Shown here: in pieces, positions 11,931 to 24,098 of the stretch
Numbering within the stretch: position 1 is the first letter of the stretch
How the letters are laid out: every line of letters begins with the position of its first letter
Source: Corbicula japonica
Lineage: Eukaryota > Mollusca > Bivalvia > Venerida > Cyrenidae
Direction: 5' to 3'
DNA length: 64,000 bases
NCBI GenBank assembly: GCA_038501625.1
Contig: JAZAYU010000013.1
Span: forward strand, 3,472,001-3,536,000
The notes under the pieces: model-generated
What the model was told of the DNA's origin: nothing
Database searches by the model: none
What the model saw: only the letters and a program-made list of their open reading frames with translations
Translations under genes and position numbers: made by a program

Positions 11931-12497
11931 TCATTTTTCTATAGCAAAGCAATTATAGTTTATGCCTTTACGGTATCTTTTATTTTTTTGTAAAAAGGTA
12001 CATAGCTTTTTTAAATCAATTAATTTGTCAGTGCTGAATAAATTTTTAAGTTTTAAAATATTAGGTCTGTTATAGTAAAAAGGTTTAACATATTTTTTCC
12101 TATCTTCGTCAAAAAAAGGACATTGCAAAATATAGTGGAATTCATCTCCTAAGGATCCGCAGTAATTGCATATTCTTTCATTTGATGGAATACCTCTCCA
12201 TCTGCCTACTTCTATTGGTAGTCTGTGGTTTCTGGTTACAAAGGAGAATAGAATTTTACATTGATATTTAGGCAGAATATTAATATATGTACTTGTTTTG
12301 AATTCACATTTGTATATTTTATAAAAATTGGTATTTGAAGTAGTATCTACTTCTGACATCCAGTTCTGTATAAAAATATCTTTTAATTTTTGAAATGAGC
12401 TTTTACTTAACCATTTAGCATTTCCAATACGTTGACTATACCAAATACCAGAGTAACCAAGAGAGCATAATATATTTTTTATGTTATCCATCCACAA
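11931..12497 (-). pseudogene. LINE C-terminal region with CxxC...H...C
   Basis: This frame continues the post-RT region after a break near 12515, starting MWMDNIKNILCSLGYSGIWY. It contains RICNYCGSLGDEFHYILQCP, a Cys-x2-Cys...His...Cys pattern typical of the C-terminal end of several non-LTR elements. It ends about 310 bp before the element's 3' terminus. Confidence 0.8.
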
Positions 12498-12524
12498 AGA
12501 TTTAACTTTATTACTTAGATAAGA

Positions 12525-14162
12525 TTAAAAAATAAAGCCATAAACACGCTGAGATAATGTGTCAGTGATTTCGTGAGTGCGGTCGATAAGTTTAATCCAA
12601 AAGTTTATAACTCTGTGTTTTATATTAATACTTAGAGGCATTACGCCACTCTCTCCATATATCATGTATGATGGAGTAGACTTTTTTAGACCAAATATAT
12701 ATTTGTAAAATTTCAATTGTACACGTTCGAGAACATCAAAGTTTCCAAATCCCCAAATTTCACTACCGTAAAGCAATATAGGCTTGGTAGTTTTTTCGAA
12801 AAGATCAATTTGTATATCAAAAGGTAAAGAAAGTTGGTTAATTTTTCTTAAAAGTGAAAAGAGCGCTTTATTCGCTTGTTCCGCTAGGTATTTTTTTGTT
12901 TTTATGAATGAACCAGTTCTTGTAAAAAAGATACCTAAGTATTTATACTCATCTAATATTTCGATGTTTTCGTTTCCTAAATTTAATATTGTATGGCGTC
13001 TACGCCTGCCTTTACGAAATATAACAATTTTAGTTTTATCTACATTGACAGTTAATCTCCACTTATCGCAATATTCCTTAAAGTATTTCAGTGCGTTTTG
13101 CATGTCATGTTCATTTTCACTGAATATAACAGTGTCGTCAGCGTATAATAATATTAATAATTTTAGATACATATGGGCATCTTCTATAACCAAATGCGTA
13201 TCTGTACCCTTGAGATTTTTATCTTGTAAGAAGTTTTCAAGATCATTTAAGTAAATACTGAATAAAAAAGGTGAAAGATTTTCACCTTGACGCACCCCAT
13301 TTAGGCAATCGAAAAAGGCTGAGATTCCCTCGTTTGTTTGTACTTTTGACTTAATCTTCTGATACATATTGTAAATAAACCTAAAGCATTTTCCATTAAT
13401 ATTTTCTTTTTGTATTTTTGTCCAGAGCCCTACCCTCCAAATTGAATCAAAACATTGTTTAAAGTCGACAAAACAGCAGAGCAAATTTGTCTTGTTAGAA
13501 TTGACTAATATCTATGAGACTTCTTAATATAAATAAGTTATCTACGGTTGAATGGTATTCCGAAACCCCGCTTGATTGGCATTAATCACATTTGTTTTCT
13601 TCGCCCATTTATTTAACCTGGTATTTAAGATACTCGTAAACAGTTTACCGAGGCAACTTAGTAAAGATATAGGTCGATAATTTTCGGGTAAATTTGGGTT
13701 TCCTTTATTTTTATAAATTGGTTTAATTATACCAATTGTCCAGCTTTGTGGGACGATTCCCTCATTTAGAACTAAATTAAACAATTTTTTGAAAACAGGC
13801 AACATTGTATTAATCGTCGACTTAATTTGTTCGTTAACTATTTGATCGTATCCCGGTGACTTGTTATTTTTACAGCTTTAAGAATTTCATCATCATCCAT
13901 CGGTCGATTTATTTCTTCATTAACATCGCCAGATACATTCAAATTAATCTCTTCTAAGTCTTCAGCAACGTTTGTGTTAGAATTCAAATCTTTGAAAAAA
14001 TCATAAAGACTATCTAAACTGGCAACTTCGCTCGTGCGTTTTGAATTTGTATTTATTATTTTCCAGTATTGCTTAGGATCAGAGTTTTTTAGTTTTCTAA
14101 GTTTTTCGGTTAGGTCGTTATTGTACCTGTTTTGCGAAATTCGTAATATTTGTTTATAAACT
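12525..14162 (-). pseudogene. LINE reverse transcriptase domain with frameshifts
   Basis: The RT fold is spread over three frames. The first part includes NNKSPGYDQIVNEQIKSTIN after a break near 13880, then ENYRPISLLSCLGKLF and NQAGFR. Two further breaks (about 13555 and 13508) bracket YHSTVDNLFILRSL. The palm follows at 12525-13484: FVDFKQCFDSIW (motif A), GVRQGENLSPFLFSIYLNDL (motif B) and LILLYADDTVIFSE (catalytic YADD, motif C), then NVDKTKIVIF and YLGIFF. The plus-strand frame at 12784-13254 is its antisense shadow. Confidence 0.9.
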
Positions 14163-15110
14163 TTACTTACTTCTTTTAATCTTTATTTTAAAATAATCAT
14201 TTTTGTATCTATTGTATGCTCTACGCGTTTTATGGTATATGTTTCTGATGTTTTGACATTCTCTGTTAAACCACACAAAGTTTTTCGTTTTTGTTTTAAT
14301 AATTCCATTTTGTCGAACGGTACCGAATGTTTTCTTGGAGTTTTGTTCAAATAAGGTTCCTATATTATTTACTATTTCGTCAACAGTTGTTTGGTTACAT
14401 ATATTTTGTTCAATAATTTCATCTAATCTGGTTTCTATTTTTGCTACGCGGGTGATATCATAGTTTTTAATAAAATCTTCTTTTTTGTCAGGATCCCACA
14501 ATTTTGTTTTACAGTTTACCTTAACATCTTTGGCCAAAAAATGATGACTGGTTTTACTTTTTAAGACCAGTGATATCGGGCAATGAACATCAGAAAAGAG
14601 ATCGCAAAAATCGTGTACAAATAGTTCCAGTGCGTTTTCAAAAACTGCTGCACTCGATATAAAATAATCTACAGTACTGACATTTTTACACGTAGATCTA
14701 CATTTTGTATTAATAAAATCGGACCCAATTCTACCATTTAAAATATACAAAAGATTATTTTTACAAAATTCTGTGAGTTGGTTTCCGTAAAAATTTACAG
14801 CATGGTCCATTGTTTTTCTAATATATGGAACATTACAAATGCTAAACTGTTGTAAACTATTCATGTGCTCTTCTTCCACAGACTGCAAATCAAACATGTC
14901 AGACAGAAAATTATCGACCTCGCAGATGTCGGACATGTTTCCACATCTGGAGTTATTATCACCAAATAAGAGTATATCGCTGCTTGAATTGCAGAATCTA
15001 AAAACTTCATTTTGAATTTCAGTGAATGGGTCCTCATGTGCATATTTTGAACCAATAGGCGGTATATATACAATACCACATATAAAACATGCTGAAAGAA
15101 ATCTCCTGAA
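14163..15110 (-). pseudogene. LINE endonuclease domain, C-terminal part
   Basis: Continuous minus-strand frame entering near 15110. It carries VYIPPIGSKYAHEDPFTEIQ, then ILLFGDNNSRCGN (the GDFN-like catalytic strand), NVSTVDYFISS (the DY of APE endonucleases) and LFSDVHCPISLVL (the SDH-like final motif, here SDVH). A basic linker rich in Y, K and N follows. The frame breaks near 14175, where the next frame continues with KVYKQILRISQNRYN. The N-terminal part of the domain is missing. Confidence 0.85.
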
Positions 15111-17015
15111 TGTAATTTGTCAATATAAATTAAATAAATGTAATCATGTAACATCAAAGTGAATTTCTCAATAATTTCTCAATAAATAGAATGAATGAAT
15201 AGATGGAAATAAAAACTGTGATGTGTTAATAAATATTATCATGTAAACAGTTCAAATGTTTGGGTTATATATTAATTATGTGATAGTAGCAAAAGCTAAT
15301 AGAACAATATCACATCAATTTACAACAATATAAGTTTATTTAATAGTATTTCATAAGCTAACCCTTATATGCAGCTAATATGAATAATTCCACACCATGA
15401 AAAACATAATAACATAATTTTAGAAGGTAATCTTATGTGAACAGTCACTGTTAAAAATCATTTTAATGATTGGTGCTTATGTCACCTTGTAACTTCAGTT
15501 TGTTTGTATTTACTACAGCTTATATATATTCCAAAATAACAGAATAAATGAAAATTTCATTCAAGGTAAGAAAAACTTAGTTGAATAAAATTCAGTGGTA
15601 ATTTTATCCACAAAAGGTTTTGATGTATAATTAATGCAACCAACTGATAACTTGCAAAATTTATAATTATGTAAGTTTTGAAAAAGTCTACAATTTGAAG
15701 CAAGTGCTGCAATGTTTCCTGAAAAGGGTCAGAATTAAAACACTGCATTATATTTGAAGCTCTTTCTGTGGCTTATTTTGACACATTATATTTTGATTTA
15801 ACTAAATTGGACTGGTGTCAGTTTTCCAAATCGAGATCCTATCATCTGGAGCAAATGTTTCAACATTCCTTGCTTAATTGATTTCAGTGTGCAACTAAAT
15901 TCAATGATAATTGATTTTTTTTATTGTTATATATGATTGTTAATTAAATCTCTTTCATAGTACTCATATCCCAAAAGGCCATGGCTTGAAAGTACTGGAT
16001 GCTCTTTTTCAGGCCATAATTACATATATTGGATGTAAAACTAACCATCTTCTGCATTTATTAAGTAGGTAACGATCTCATGTTTATGGCAAAAGATGAA
16101 AGACATTGAAGATAAGGTCTTTTGGGTTCCTCATGACTAATAGTTTGATTTTTCCTTTGGTTGTGGATTATTTTCATGTTGGAATGTTTAGTGTAAACAG
16201 TAAGGCCAGAGAATAATGATGTTCAGAGGTTTGATAAAGAAGGTCTTTCAGAAAGCAAACAATTTTTTGTCAAATAATACCTGTAAAATAAAAAGGAATG
16301 TTCTGCTAAGCATACTGTGTATCTAATCAGCTTATGTAGGTCTATACATAATCTAAATGGATTGATAGTGTATAGTTTGCCCATAAATTTAGGTAGTTCC
16401 TGTTATGTTTTTAATACAGCCACCACTGCTGATAAAGTTGAAAATATAAAAAAAACAGATGTTTGTGGCACAATTTTATCATAAGATTATGCACTGATAA
16501 TGAATATCCGAATTATCCGAATATATGCCCACCTGGAAGTTATCAATAAAATTCTCTCCAAAAAAGCCATTGTTGAATGGTAAAAATGCTTAGAATGCAA
16601 TATCAGGTTATGGGACAACTCTTCCCTAGCGAGATTTAAAAAGATTATTGTAATTAGTCACATAATTTGCAATGCAATTTTCATATACGGAAAAGCGAAA
16701 AATCTTTGTTTACTCGCAACCTCGCTTTGACGTGACCTTCACCTTCTCTATATGACAGTTGAAACCGTGTCTCCGTGTATTTGCCTACACTTTCGTTTTT
16801 ATTCCGGAGTGTGATATAGAAAGAGTTCAGTTCTATTTTAGATGACAATGTGTTAAATGTTTCCACACATCGGTCTATTGTTTTCTCGCTGTCATGTTCG
16901 TTTGAATTAAATGAATGTCAACTGTTAACTAGAGAAACACTAAATCAAAAGCTATCGAAACTACCGCAATCAGATGGCCGACGATAAAAAGTTACATAGG
17001 AGTGTTCTGTGCTCA
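15111..17015. other. No gene seen
   Basis: AT-rich, with short ORFs only. 15165-15200 contains a small AATGAATGAATAG-type simple repeat. Confidence 0.4.
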
Positions 17016-17085
17016 ACATCATAAAACTAAATCTGGAGACCATTTTCAAATCTCAAGCATCTGATTGTTTGGGGCAAGTGTGAGC
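17016..17085. repeat. CAAATCTCAAGCATCT-family repeat fragment
   Basis: ATAAAACTAAATCTGGAGA then TCAAATCTCAAGCATCTGAT, the same order as at 24768-24832. Confidence 0.75.
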
Positions 17086-17811
17086 TGGTGCACCCTAGAA
17101 CCTGGTTTAAATCCCTAGTGAAAATTTGTTTTGCTACTGACAGTTCCAAGGCGGTATCCCCAAAGGTTCTCTTCTTCGTTAATTGTTTGTGACGTCCTAT
17201 TTGAATTGGCATACTTATAAAAATCATGCTCTCTCTCTCTTCCTCTCTTCTTTTTTGCTGCGTTGAGAGGCTGTGTTTTGTGAGTGTGGCGATTCCTGAT
17301 ACGCATAATATTACTTTTTTGAAAAAAAAATACTGTTGCTTTCTAATTCGAACAGCCGATAACCGTTAACGCAAAATTATAAGGTGGTTTCTAGAACGTC
17401 AACTGTGTTATGAGGTAATTCCCACTAAGGGAATCCGTCTAATACGCTAGGGAACACGGCTCGAAGTTGTACACATGCTTCCTTGACGTACGTCAATGCT
17501 TCGATCGCGTGTCTCACAGCGTATTGATGTTGAAATACTAAGTATTACAATACGGTCATCGACAAGTCTATATTTAAACTCATACTTTATATGTTCAAGG
17601 ATGTGTAAGGCTGCGTTAAATCACAAGGGCCCCCGTCAGAATGGTTCCCAGTATTACAGTGAAACGGACAAGGTCAAGTTCTGAGTCCAAGACTGTATCT
17701 CATATTCGTTAACCGTTTGCTGAATATTTTAAACTCTTCGGAACACGGTCCTAAGATCCATGGGTCACAGTACGGATGTCCCACCCCAGCCGAGGACATG
17801 GGATTTAGCTT
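17086..17811. other. No gene seen; CT-rich tract at 17229-17251
   Basis: A short CTCTCTCTCTCTTCCTCTC tract is the only notable feature. Confidence 0.4.
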
Positions 17812-18295
17812 AAGGTGGAACGCGCCCCCAAATTTTAATTAAGCATATACTGGCCTGATTTGACGAACAATTTGTCGTAAAATTTTGAATCAATACAGTA
17901 AAAAATCAAAATTGCAGAATTTTATAATCAACAAAAACCGCGAATTTTAAGCAAAACGCGACGCCATTTTATCTCTAAAAACTGGTGTTAAATACGTATT
18001 AAATTTATAAAACGTGAGCTACGAATAAGAAAATTATATGTTCATGAAGTAATTTGTAAGCCGCACTAGGTGATGTAATTTCGTAAAAATTAACTGATTT
18101 ATTGGCTATTTTCTTGAACGCGGGAAATTTGACAGACGTCTCAAAAGTAACGTTTGTGGTATACTTTGAAGGCTTGTAGATTCGAAACGGCTTAGAATAC
18201 TAAAAAAAAACACATCCAAATCAGGCATATGCTCAATTATATGTATGCGACTTTTCGTGAGGAAACTTGAAAAAAAATGGAGCGCGTCCCATCTT
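17812..18295. mobile_element. 484-bp TIR element of the AAGGTGGAACGCGCC family
   Basis: Left end AAGGTGGAACGCGCCCCCAA; right end is the inverse of AGCGCGTCCCATCTT. Shares inverted internal blocks with 4041-4302. A third end of the same type, GTCGCGTTCAACCTT, occurs at 19542-19556, so the larger span 17812-19556 could also be one element. Confidence 0.75.
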
Positions 18296-19146
18296 CACTA
18301 AAAGCGGTCTTGATAACATGTTGGAAATCTGCTTTGAAAATTCTCCTTCAATCTGAAAAATATCTAAACAACGCATACATAAGTAACGTCGTAGTTTTAA
18401 ACGAAAATAAAAATGACTTTGAAAACAATGCACGAAAATTCAAACTTTGGCAAGAATCTATAAAAGAAACAGATAGTTATGTATATCTTAGTGATGTATA
18501 TCTTAGTGTCCTGTGCAATAAATATATGGCGCTATTGGAAATGTTTATCTCGCATCCTCTGAGATTCGCAAAACCTATTACAGTTTAGCCGATTGCGGTG
18601 TCCATAAAAACGGGTTGCATCCCCTTTCTTCAAAACACCTCTACGAAACTGCTTGTCTTGTCAAAAGCTCCGCATACGGCTCTGGAATGTGGTGCGACAT
18701 GTCTGATGCACAACTTTTATCTCTCGCGTGTGCGTTAAAAAGTCTATATGCACGAGTCTACCAGAACAGATGTTGCGCTTATTTCCATGGGAATTTTAGC
18801 CATAGAATGTGAAATTGATAAACTAAAATTACTTCTGTTTGTTCAGCTTGCTAACCTTGACACAAGAAAAAGTATCAAAACTAAACCACGAAAAGCAAAA
18901 GGGTTAATAACCAGTCTTTATCGGAACTTCGGAAAATACCATAAAAAGCACATGTTCATAGGTTATAACCACAATGACCCATATCCTTCAGCAAATTTGT
19001 GGAAACAGCTTGTTAAAACAAGAAGCCTAGCACACTGTGAACATCGAACACGGCTTCTTTTTGGCGATGATCTTATTTCATTTTATTCGATTATTCAATT
19101 GGAATTGCTTTTCTCAAACTTTTTAAGCAAAGAAATCAAAAATTAA
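18296..19146 (+). pseudogene. Probable remnant of a retrotransposon protein (post-RT region)
   Basis: Three successive frames suggest one decayed protein: 18277-18588, 18615-18812 and 18748-19146. The last contains KLKLLLFVQLANLDTRKS, KAKGLITSLYRNFGKYHKKH and PSANLWKQLVKTRS. This order (a LxFxxQL block, a D/L..KY block, a WK..V block) resembles the C-terminal region of molluscan non-LTR element proteins, but no catalytic RT motif is present, so the assignment is an inference. It lies between copies of a TIR element end. Confidence 0.4.
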
Positions 19147-19149
19147 ATT

Positions 19150-19556
19150 CGGGAATTTTTCACAATTTTGAAAAAGTCGACAGAAAAAAGGCAAAACTCG
19201 ACGTCATTTTTAACGCAAAAACGGTGTTTAACGGTACACAACGTTGTCAAATCTGGTCACATTATGTTAAATCTTATATCACCGGAAAGGTATTTTCAGC
19301 GCCAATTCATCTGTGAAAGAATAAATGAAATTGGAAACCCCAATTTTCAGCCAGCCCCGAAAAAGTGTTCGTTGGGCGTTGTTGACGTCACTGCAGAAAA
19401 CTGGCGTTGATAGCTAACTTTGAAGGTAAATATCTAAACAACTATTTGATTAATCGAAAAACGGTTAGCGGATTCATGCTGGAATCATCGTCAATAAATA
19501 CCATACCAAATTTCATAAAGAAATTCGAAAATTCGCAAAGTGTCGCGTTCAACCTT
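19150..19556. repeat. Diverged arm of the AAGGTGGAACGCGCC family
   Basis: CGACGTCATTTTTAACGCAA and an ACGGTGTTTAACG block parallel GCGACGCCATTTTATCTC and CTGGTGTTAAATACG of 17960-18000. The segment ends in an inverted TIR-like GTCGCGTTCAACCTT. Confidence 0.5.
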
Positions 19557-19656
19557 AACGTCAGCTATATCGTGATATTACCTTTTTGTAAAACAGTCAT
19601 GCTTGCCGTAGGGCGCTACTTCTGTTCATGAAATGCACCTTTATAGTAAAAAAATC

Positions 19657-19880
19657 TATTTAAAAAATCGGTAAACAAGAAGATAATAAGCAATGAGCGT
19701 AAAATCGCTTTACACCATAATTATGGGACAATAGGATAAAGCAATATGCAAAATATCAGGCTGCTGCATGTAATAGTTGCTTTGAAAACTGCGAAGGAAA
19801 CTTTGTTTAGGACGGACTGACAGACGGACGTGGGTAAAACAGTATACCCCATCTTTTTCGAGGCGAGGGTATAATCAATA
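19657..19880. repeat. Possible dispersed repeat with GACGGACTGACAGACGGACG core
   Basis: The tetranucleotide-like GGACGGACTGACAGACGGAC block next to AGTATACCCCATC and GAGGGTATAATC is a layout I associate with dispersed molluscan elements. There is no second copy in the window to set boundaries. Confidence 0.4.
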
Positions 19881-20679
19881 ATTACAGTCATTAACTCTTT
19901 CAAGTATATTTTCAAACATATTTTCAATTATTTTAGATAATCGATTTTAGTTATGGGCTGAAAGTTACATTTCTGAAATAATATTCAGTTTGGATTTCGT
20001 GAAAACGTAAGGTACTACAGACTGTATATTTGCATTAACTGCCATAATCGACAAAGTCTAAAGTTATTTTTTTAAAGCTTAATTGTACATTTGTTGATTT
20101 TAATAAATATTTGTCACAAGAGAATAAAAGGATTTTGACTGGATTCGTTAAATTTGTCTTAGCATGCATTTCTGAGAAGGAAAACTGTCAAAAAGCACTT
20201 TATACTGCAAAATATGGTAACTCCGACGTTTGACATTATGTAACAAACGTATTATGTGTTTAATTACTTAATGGATTTTCCGTTTATTTAAGCCATCGCC
20301 TACGGTCAGTTTTCCTTTTCAATCGTTTAAAATAGTACTATTTCTTTTGTTATTGTATCGCTGACCCATAAAATGTCAGATTAATTTATAAGCTGACCAA
20401 ACATGGTCGAATAAAGTCGTTGGGATTTTAAAATAAAATGTTTGGACATTTTACGATATTTTACAAAATTAAAAATGGACTTATGTTACAAATGTCAAGT
20501 AGGTAAGGAATATTTTGTAACCATTTCAATGCATGTAGAAGGGCTCGATTTTCAAGCAAGGCAAATGTATCTCCGTCGTAGAGCTTGAATATATCATAGA
20601 TTTATCAATAATTGAAAATGTGTATGCGATACAGAGTTCTGATCGGTTGTGTTTTTATGCAAAGACCTAATAAATACAT
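19881..20679. other. No gene seen
   Basis: AT-rich, short ORFs only. Confidence 0.4.
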
Positions 20680-20937
20680 AACCGGATGTTCCTTAGGCTA
20701 CAGACAATGACTGACAATAAATAGTCCCATTGTTTGGCATTGCCTGGACATAAGACTGTTAGTATGGTCTACCGGGGACATATTTAGTTAATGACATGAT
20801 TTTAATCACCGAGACAGAAAATGCAATACATAAAAGTGGGCCCTGATTATAACATGGCATACGTAAAACAGTTCTGAAGTTCACTCAGAGGTGTACCGGT
20901 TTTAAGCCGTCAGATCTCTATGAATTGTTATATACGC
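20680..20937. mobile_element. Single arm of the 6190-7440 long-TIR family
   Basis: GGATGTTCC, AATAAATAGTCCCA, GTTAGTATGGTCT, ACGTAAAACAGTT and AGATCTCTATGAA are in the same order as in the 6190-6480 arm. The arm abuts the start of the inverted minisatellite. Confidence 0.7.
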
Positions 20938-21985
20938 TGTTCCGTATGGACAAACTTAATTTGTTTTCTCTCCTTTTCCCGCAATGCACGATGTTAGGAT
21001 GGCGAAATAACGATGGCACGATGATAAAAACAAGATGGTGAAAGCACGAATGCACGATGGTACGATGGTGAAATCGCGATGTAATATCGCGGTGCCATCG
21101 TTGTTTCATCATCGAGCCGTGGTTGTTTCACCATCGTACCATCGATGTTTCACCATCGTGCCATTGTTGTTAAAACGAAAAGTTCTTCGAACTGATTCAA
21201 TTATTAGGGTTTATTTTTTTTGTTTTTTATTTTTTGGAAATTTTAACGTATTATTTATTGCCGATGATTTTAATTTGTGTACGGCTACAATTATTGTATC
21301 ACATTTTGTTGCTAAGTTGCCCTATTTTGATTCTTTTAATTCGCAGTAACCTTATTCCTTGTAGAATTTAAACATGATATTAAAATTAAAAATTAAAATA
21401 TTAATTAAATAAGTTTTTTTCGATTAATTAATTACTAGATGTAATAAGACTTCGCCGAAATTACACGATTTCACGATTAGACCACGAATTAAGACCACCC
21501 CGCTATAAAGACCACTTTGGCAAAATTTTATACGGAACACCATATAAACATCGATGGTACGATGGTGAAACAACGATGGCACGATCGTGATACAACGATG
21601 GTACGATCGTGAAACAACGATGGTACGATCGTGAAACAACGATGGCACGAGCGTGAATCAACGATGGTACGATTATGAAACAACGATGGTACAATGGTGA
21701 AACAACCATGGCACGATGGTGAAACAACCACGGCACGATGGTGAAAAACGATGGCACGATGATGAAACAACGATTGCACGATGGTGAAATAACGATTTTA
21801 CGGTGGAGAAACAATGATGGTACGATGAAGAAACCGCGATATTACATCGGTTTTCACCATCGTATCATCATGCCTTCGTGGTTTCACCATCGTGACTTCG
21901 CGTTTTCATCATCGTACCATCGTGATTTTACCATCGTACCATCGTGCATCGCGGTGAAGGGAGATAAAAAAGTACGGAACACCGT
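20938..21985. repeat. Inverted 22-bp minisatellite element
   Basis: Units like GTGAAACAACGATGGTACGA run forward at about 20995-21080 and 21545-21845, and in reverse complement (TTTCACCATCGTACCATCG) at about 21085-21175 and 21855-21955, giving two fold-back clusters. The outer ends are inverted: TGTTCCGTA near 20939 and TACGGAACACC near 21975, with further similarity (TCTCCTTTTCCCGC against GCGGTGAAGGGAGA). A TACGGAACACC also starts the second cluster at 21531. Frames through the units are not genes. Confidence 0.85.
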
Positions 21986-22090
21986 AGATACACGACTGCC
22001 TGTTATTGACGGATTTCAACACAAACAATTTGCTTTAGAAGCATACAAGTTCCAATCCGTCATCAACTGCACGTGAAGTGTAACGTGTAT

Positions 22091-22312
22091 TTAAACATTT
22101 ATTAGCACAATAGTTTTCAAAATAACTAACATTTTTTCATTCATTTATTTCAAAGAATACAAATTGAACATATTATAATAGTTTTTAAAAGGAGGGATCG
22201 AAGGGGTCCAGATGTCCTGATAACACTGGGTCGTCGTATCACTTATTATTCACTATATTTTAAATGTATAAATACCCCACCATATTTTTTTCGTCAGAGA
22301 ACAGTAAAATAA
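22091..22312 (+). repeat. Direct repeat unit A (~220 bp)
   Basis: Begins AAACATTTATTAGCACAATA and includes AGGAGGGATCGAAGGGGTCC and TGATAACACTGGGTCGTCGT. The same sequence recurs at 22721-22940, on the other side of a foldback half. The TTAGCACAATA start resembles the TIR of the 6.7-kb element at 28190. Confidence 0.9.
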
Positions 22313-22720
22313 TGTTAGGGTTTTCAAGAAATTCAAGGAAATCTTACTTCCTGGTTCAAAGTGAAAGTAGAAAGTGAAAGTAGGAATTAAGTTTTCATTG
22401 AATTTCTTGATAACCCTAACATTATTTTTACGGATTGGCACTAAACATTGTAGACCAGCATATACTTATTTCAGGTATGAGTTGCTTTGGTATATTGTTC
22501 ATGAATTTCAGAGTTCTCATGCAAATGGTTTTTCTTTAGTTTTAGTATGTGCTTGGTAATTAGAACATGAATTAGACTAAATTGAGCTTGCAAACATTTA
22601 CTTCATCCATAACTAAATACATTTATTTACTAAAATCTAGGTGGCAATAAGTATTTCCCCCAAAATTCATTTTTTGAAATTTTAGCCTGTTTTCGCCATT
22701 TGCAATGTTTGCGACCTCTT
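22313..22720 (+). mobile_element. Foldback element, short hairpin plus right arm
   Basis: The first ~130 bp form an inverted pair: GTTAGGGTTTTCAAGAAATT against the inverse of AATTTCTTGATAACCCTAAC. The rest matches the right arm of 28593-29321 (GACCAGCATATACTTATTTC, ATGAGTTGCTTTGG, GGTGGCAATAAGTATTTCCC). The left arm is mostly deleted. Confidence 0.8.
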
Positions 22721-22940
22721 AAACATTAATTAGCACAATAGTTTTCAAAAAAATTAACATTTTTTCATTCATTTATTTCAAATAATACAAATTGAACATA
22801 TTATAATAGTTTTTAAAAGGAGGGATCGAAGGGGTCCAGATGTCCTGATAACACTGGGTCGTCGTATCACTTATTATTCACTATATTTTAAATGTATAAA
22901 TACCCCACCATATTTTTTTTCGTTAGAGAACAGTATTAGA
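22721..22940 (+). repeat. Direct repeat unit B (~220 bp)
   Basis: Second copy of 22091-22312, with a few substitutions (for example AAATAATACAAATTG against AAAGAATACAAATTG). Confidence 0.9.
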
Positions 22941-24098
22941 ACAGTATTTAATTGAAATGGAGATAATTATAATAATGATACTATAAACAAATTTATAAAA
23001 AGAAAAATGCTTTTGATAGGTACAAAGATGTTTTTATTTCTTCAACAGATCCCTTGGTATATCATAAGAAGTAATAAATGGTTATTTTCGGGTTGCTTGA
23101 GTTTAAGTTACACGTTATGCATTTTAAGCAAAATGTACGATAACTCACTTCAAACTTTTCCCAAGTCAATTATTAAATATTTAATAAGCTACCGGTCGCG
23201 AGATATATATTATTTCATTCTTCCAAATATTATTTCACGATATGATTTGAAGGGTAGCACTAGTATTTTGTCATAGTTTCAAGTGATTTAATGTTTAAGG
23301 AATTGTCGATGTGTAAGAATGTACTGATTCGAATCTCTTTATTAAAGGGTATAAACAGACAACATTCATTACTGCAGACAGTGATGGCAAAGAGGTAAAA
23401 CAAAAGGCTTAACAAAAATAAAGTCGTAAATTTAAACCCCCAACCTCTTCCGGATTTACAGAATACTGTCCTAGGACGGAGGACAGCACATTAAAATATG
23501 CAATTTGCCTATCTCAGTCTTTACGCAAGGCTCAACTCCGCAACTAAGATGGGCTTATTTCTTTTGAGTTGAAAGCAAACAAATGAACACCAAAAATCTG
23601 TTTCATATAATTGTAAGTTATTTTAAAGAAGCTCCTTAGATATTATCATGGGATACAATCTGAGGTGTTGATCGGAGGATTCGATGACTTGTAAATGACA
23701 GAGAAATTTTAACTGTTTAAATGTTTATGTGCCTCAACATTGCAAAAGCTAATACAAGTCAGCACAGTAAAGATATTGACGAAAGAGTCACATGGGACTC
23801 AGAACGCTTGTATGGGGGCGAGAATTACGTGGTCAGATGTCTGTCTAACAAAAGATGCGTTTTTCTGGTTGAGCTTCAAAATTGCTCAGATTCCTTTATA
23901 TGCAAGTACAAATCCGTCAAGTACAAATTGGGCAGATCTGGCGATGCAATACTTGGTCCCATGGGAAATTTCCTTAAACGAAATTGGTAATCAATATTTT
24001 TATTAAAAAAAAATTAAAAGCATAATCCAAGACCTGCTTCTTTCGCATCTAAATTTCTATCGTAAAAATATTATAATAATGATATGGTTGATTTTATC
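22941..24098. other. No confident gene
   Basis: Two overlapping plus-strand frames at 23721-24006 are the only longer ORFs. One reads ITWSDVCLTKDAFFWLSFKI and has a mix more like real protein than its surroundings. I considered a DIRS-type retroelement fragment but cannot support it. Confidence 0.3.

Larger units (their letters stand above)
11619..15110 (-). mobile_element. 5'-truncated, frame-disrupted non-LTR retrotransposon (LINE)
   Basis: Reading the minus strand from 15110 to 11619: the C-terminal part of an APE-type endonuclease, a linker, a reverse transcriptase and a C-terminal CxxC...H...C segment. The 3' end, on the minus strand, is an AATAAAAGTTTC block followed by a short TTTCAAG tandem rather than a long poly(A), as in CR1/L2-type elements. 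The 5' part of the endonuclease is absent. At least five frame breaks are needed to follow the protein: near 14175, 13880, 13555, 13508 and 12515. I cannot assign the clade by eye. No target-site duplication was found. Confidence 0.9.

Noticed and set aside
12784..13254. 156-codon plus-strand gene
   Set aside because: It is exactly antisense to the LINE reverse transcriptase palm region.
21424..21814. HHR/HRC-rich minus-strand proteins
   Set aside because: They are translations of the 22-bp minisatellite in several frames.
23721..24006. DIRS or integrase fragment
   Set aside because: One frame has a vaguely similar layout (W, then a LTKD block, then LYAS..N), but there is no diagnostic catalytic motif and the overlapping frame is equally open.
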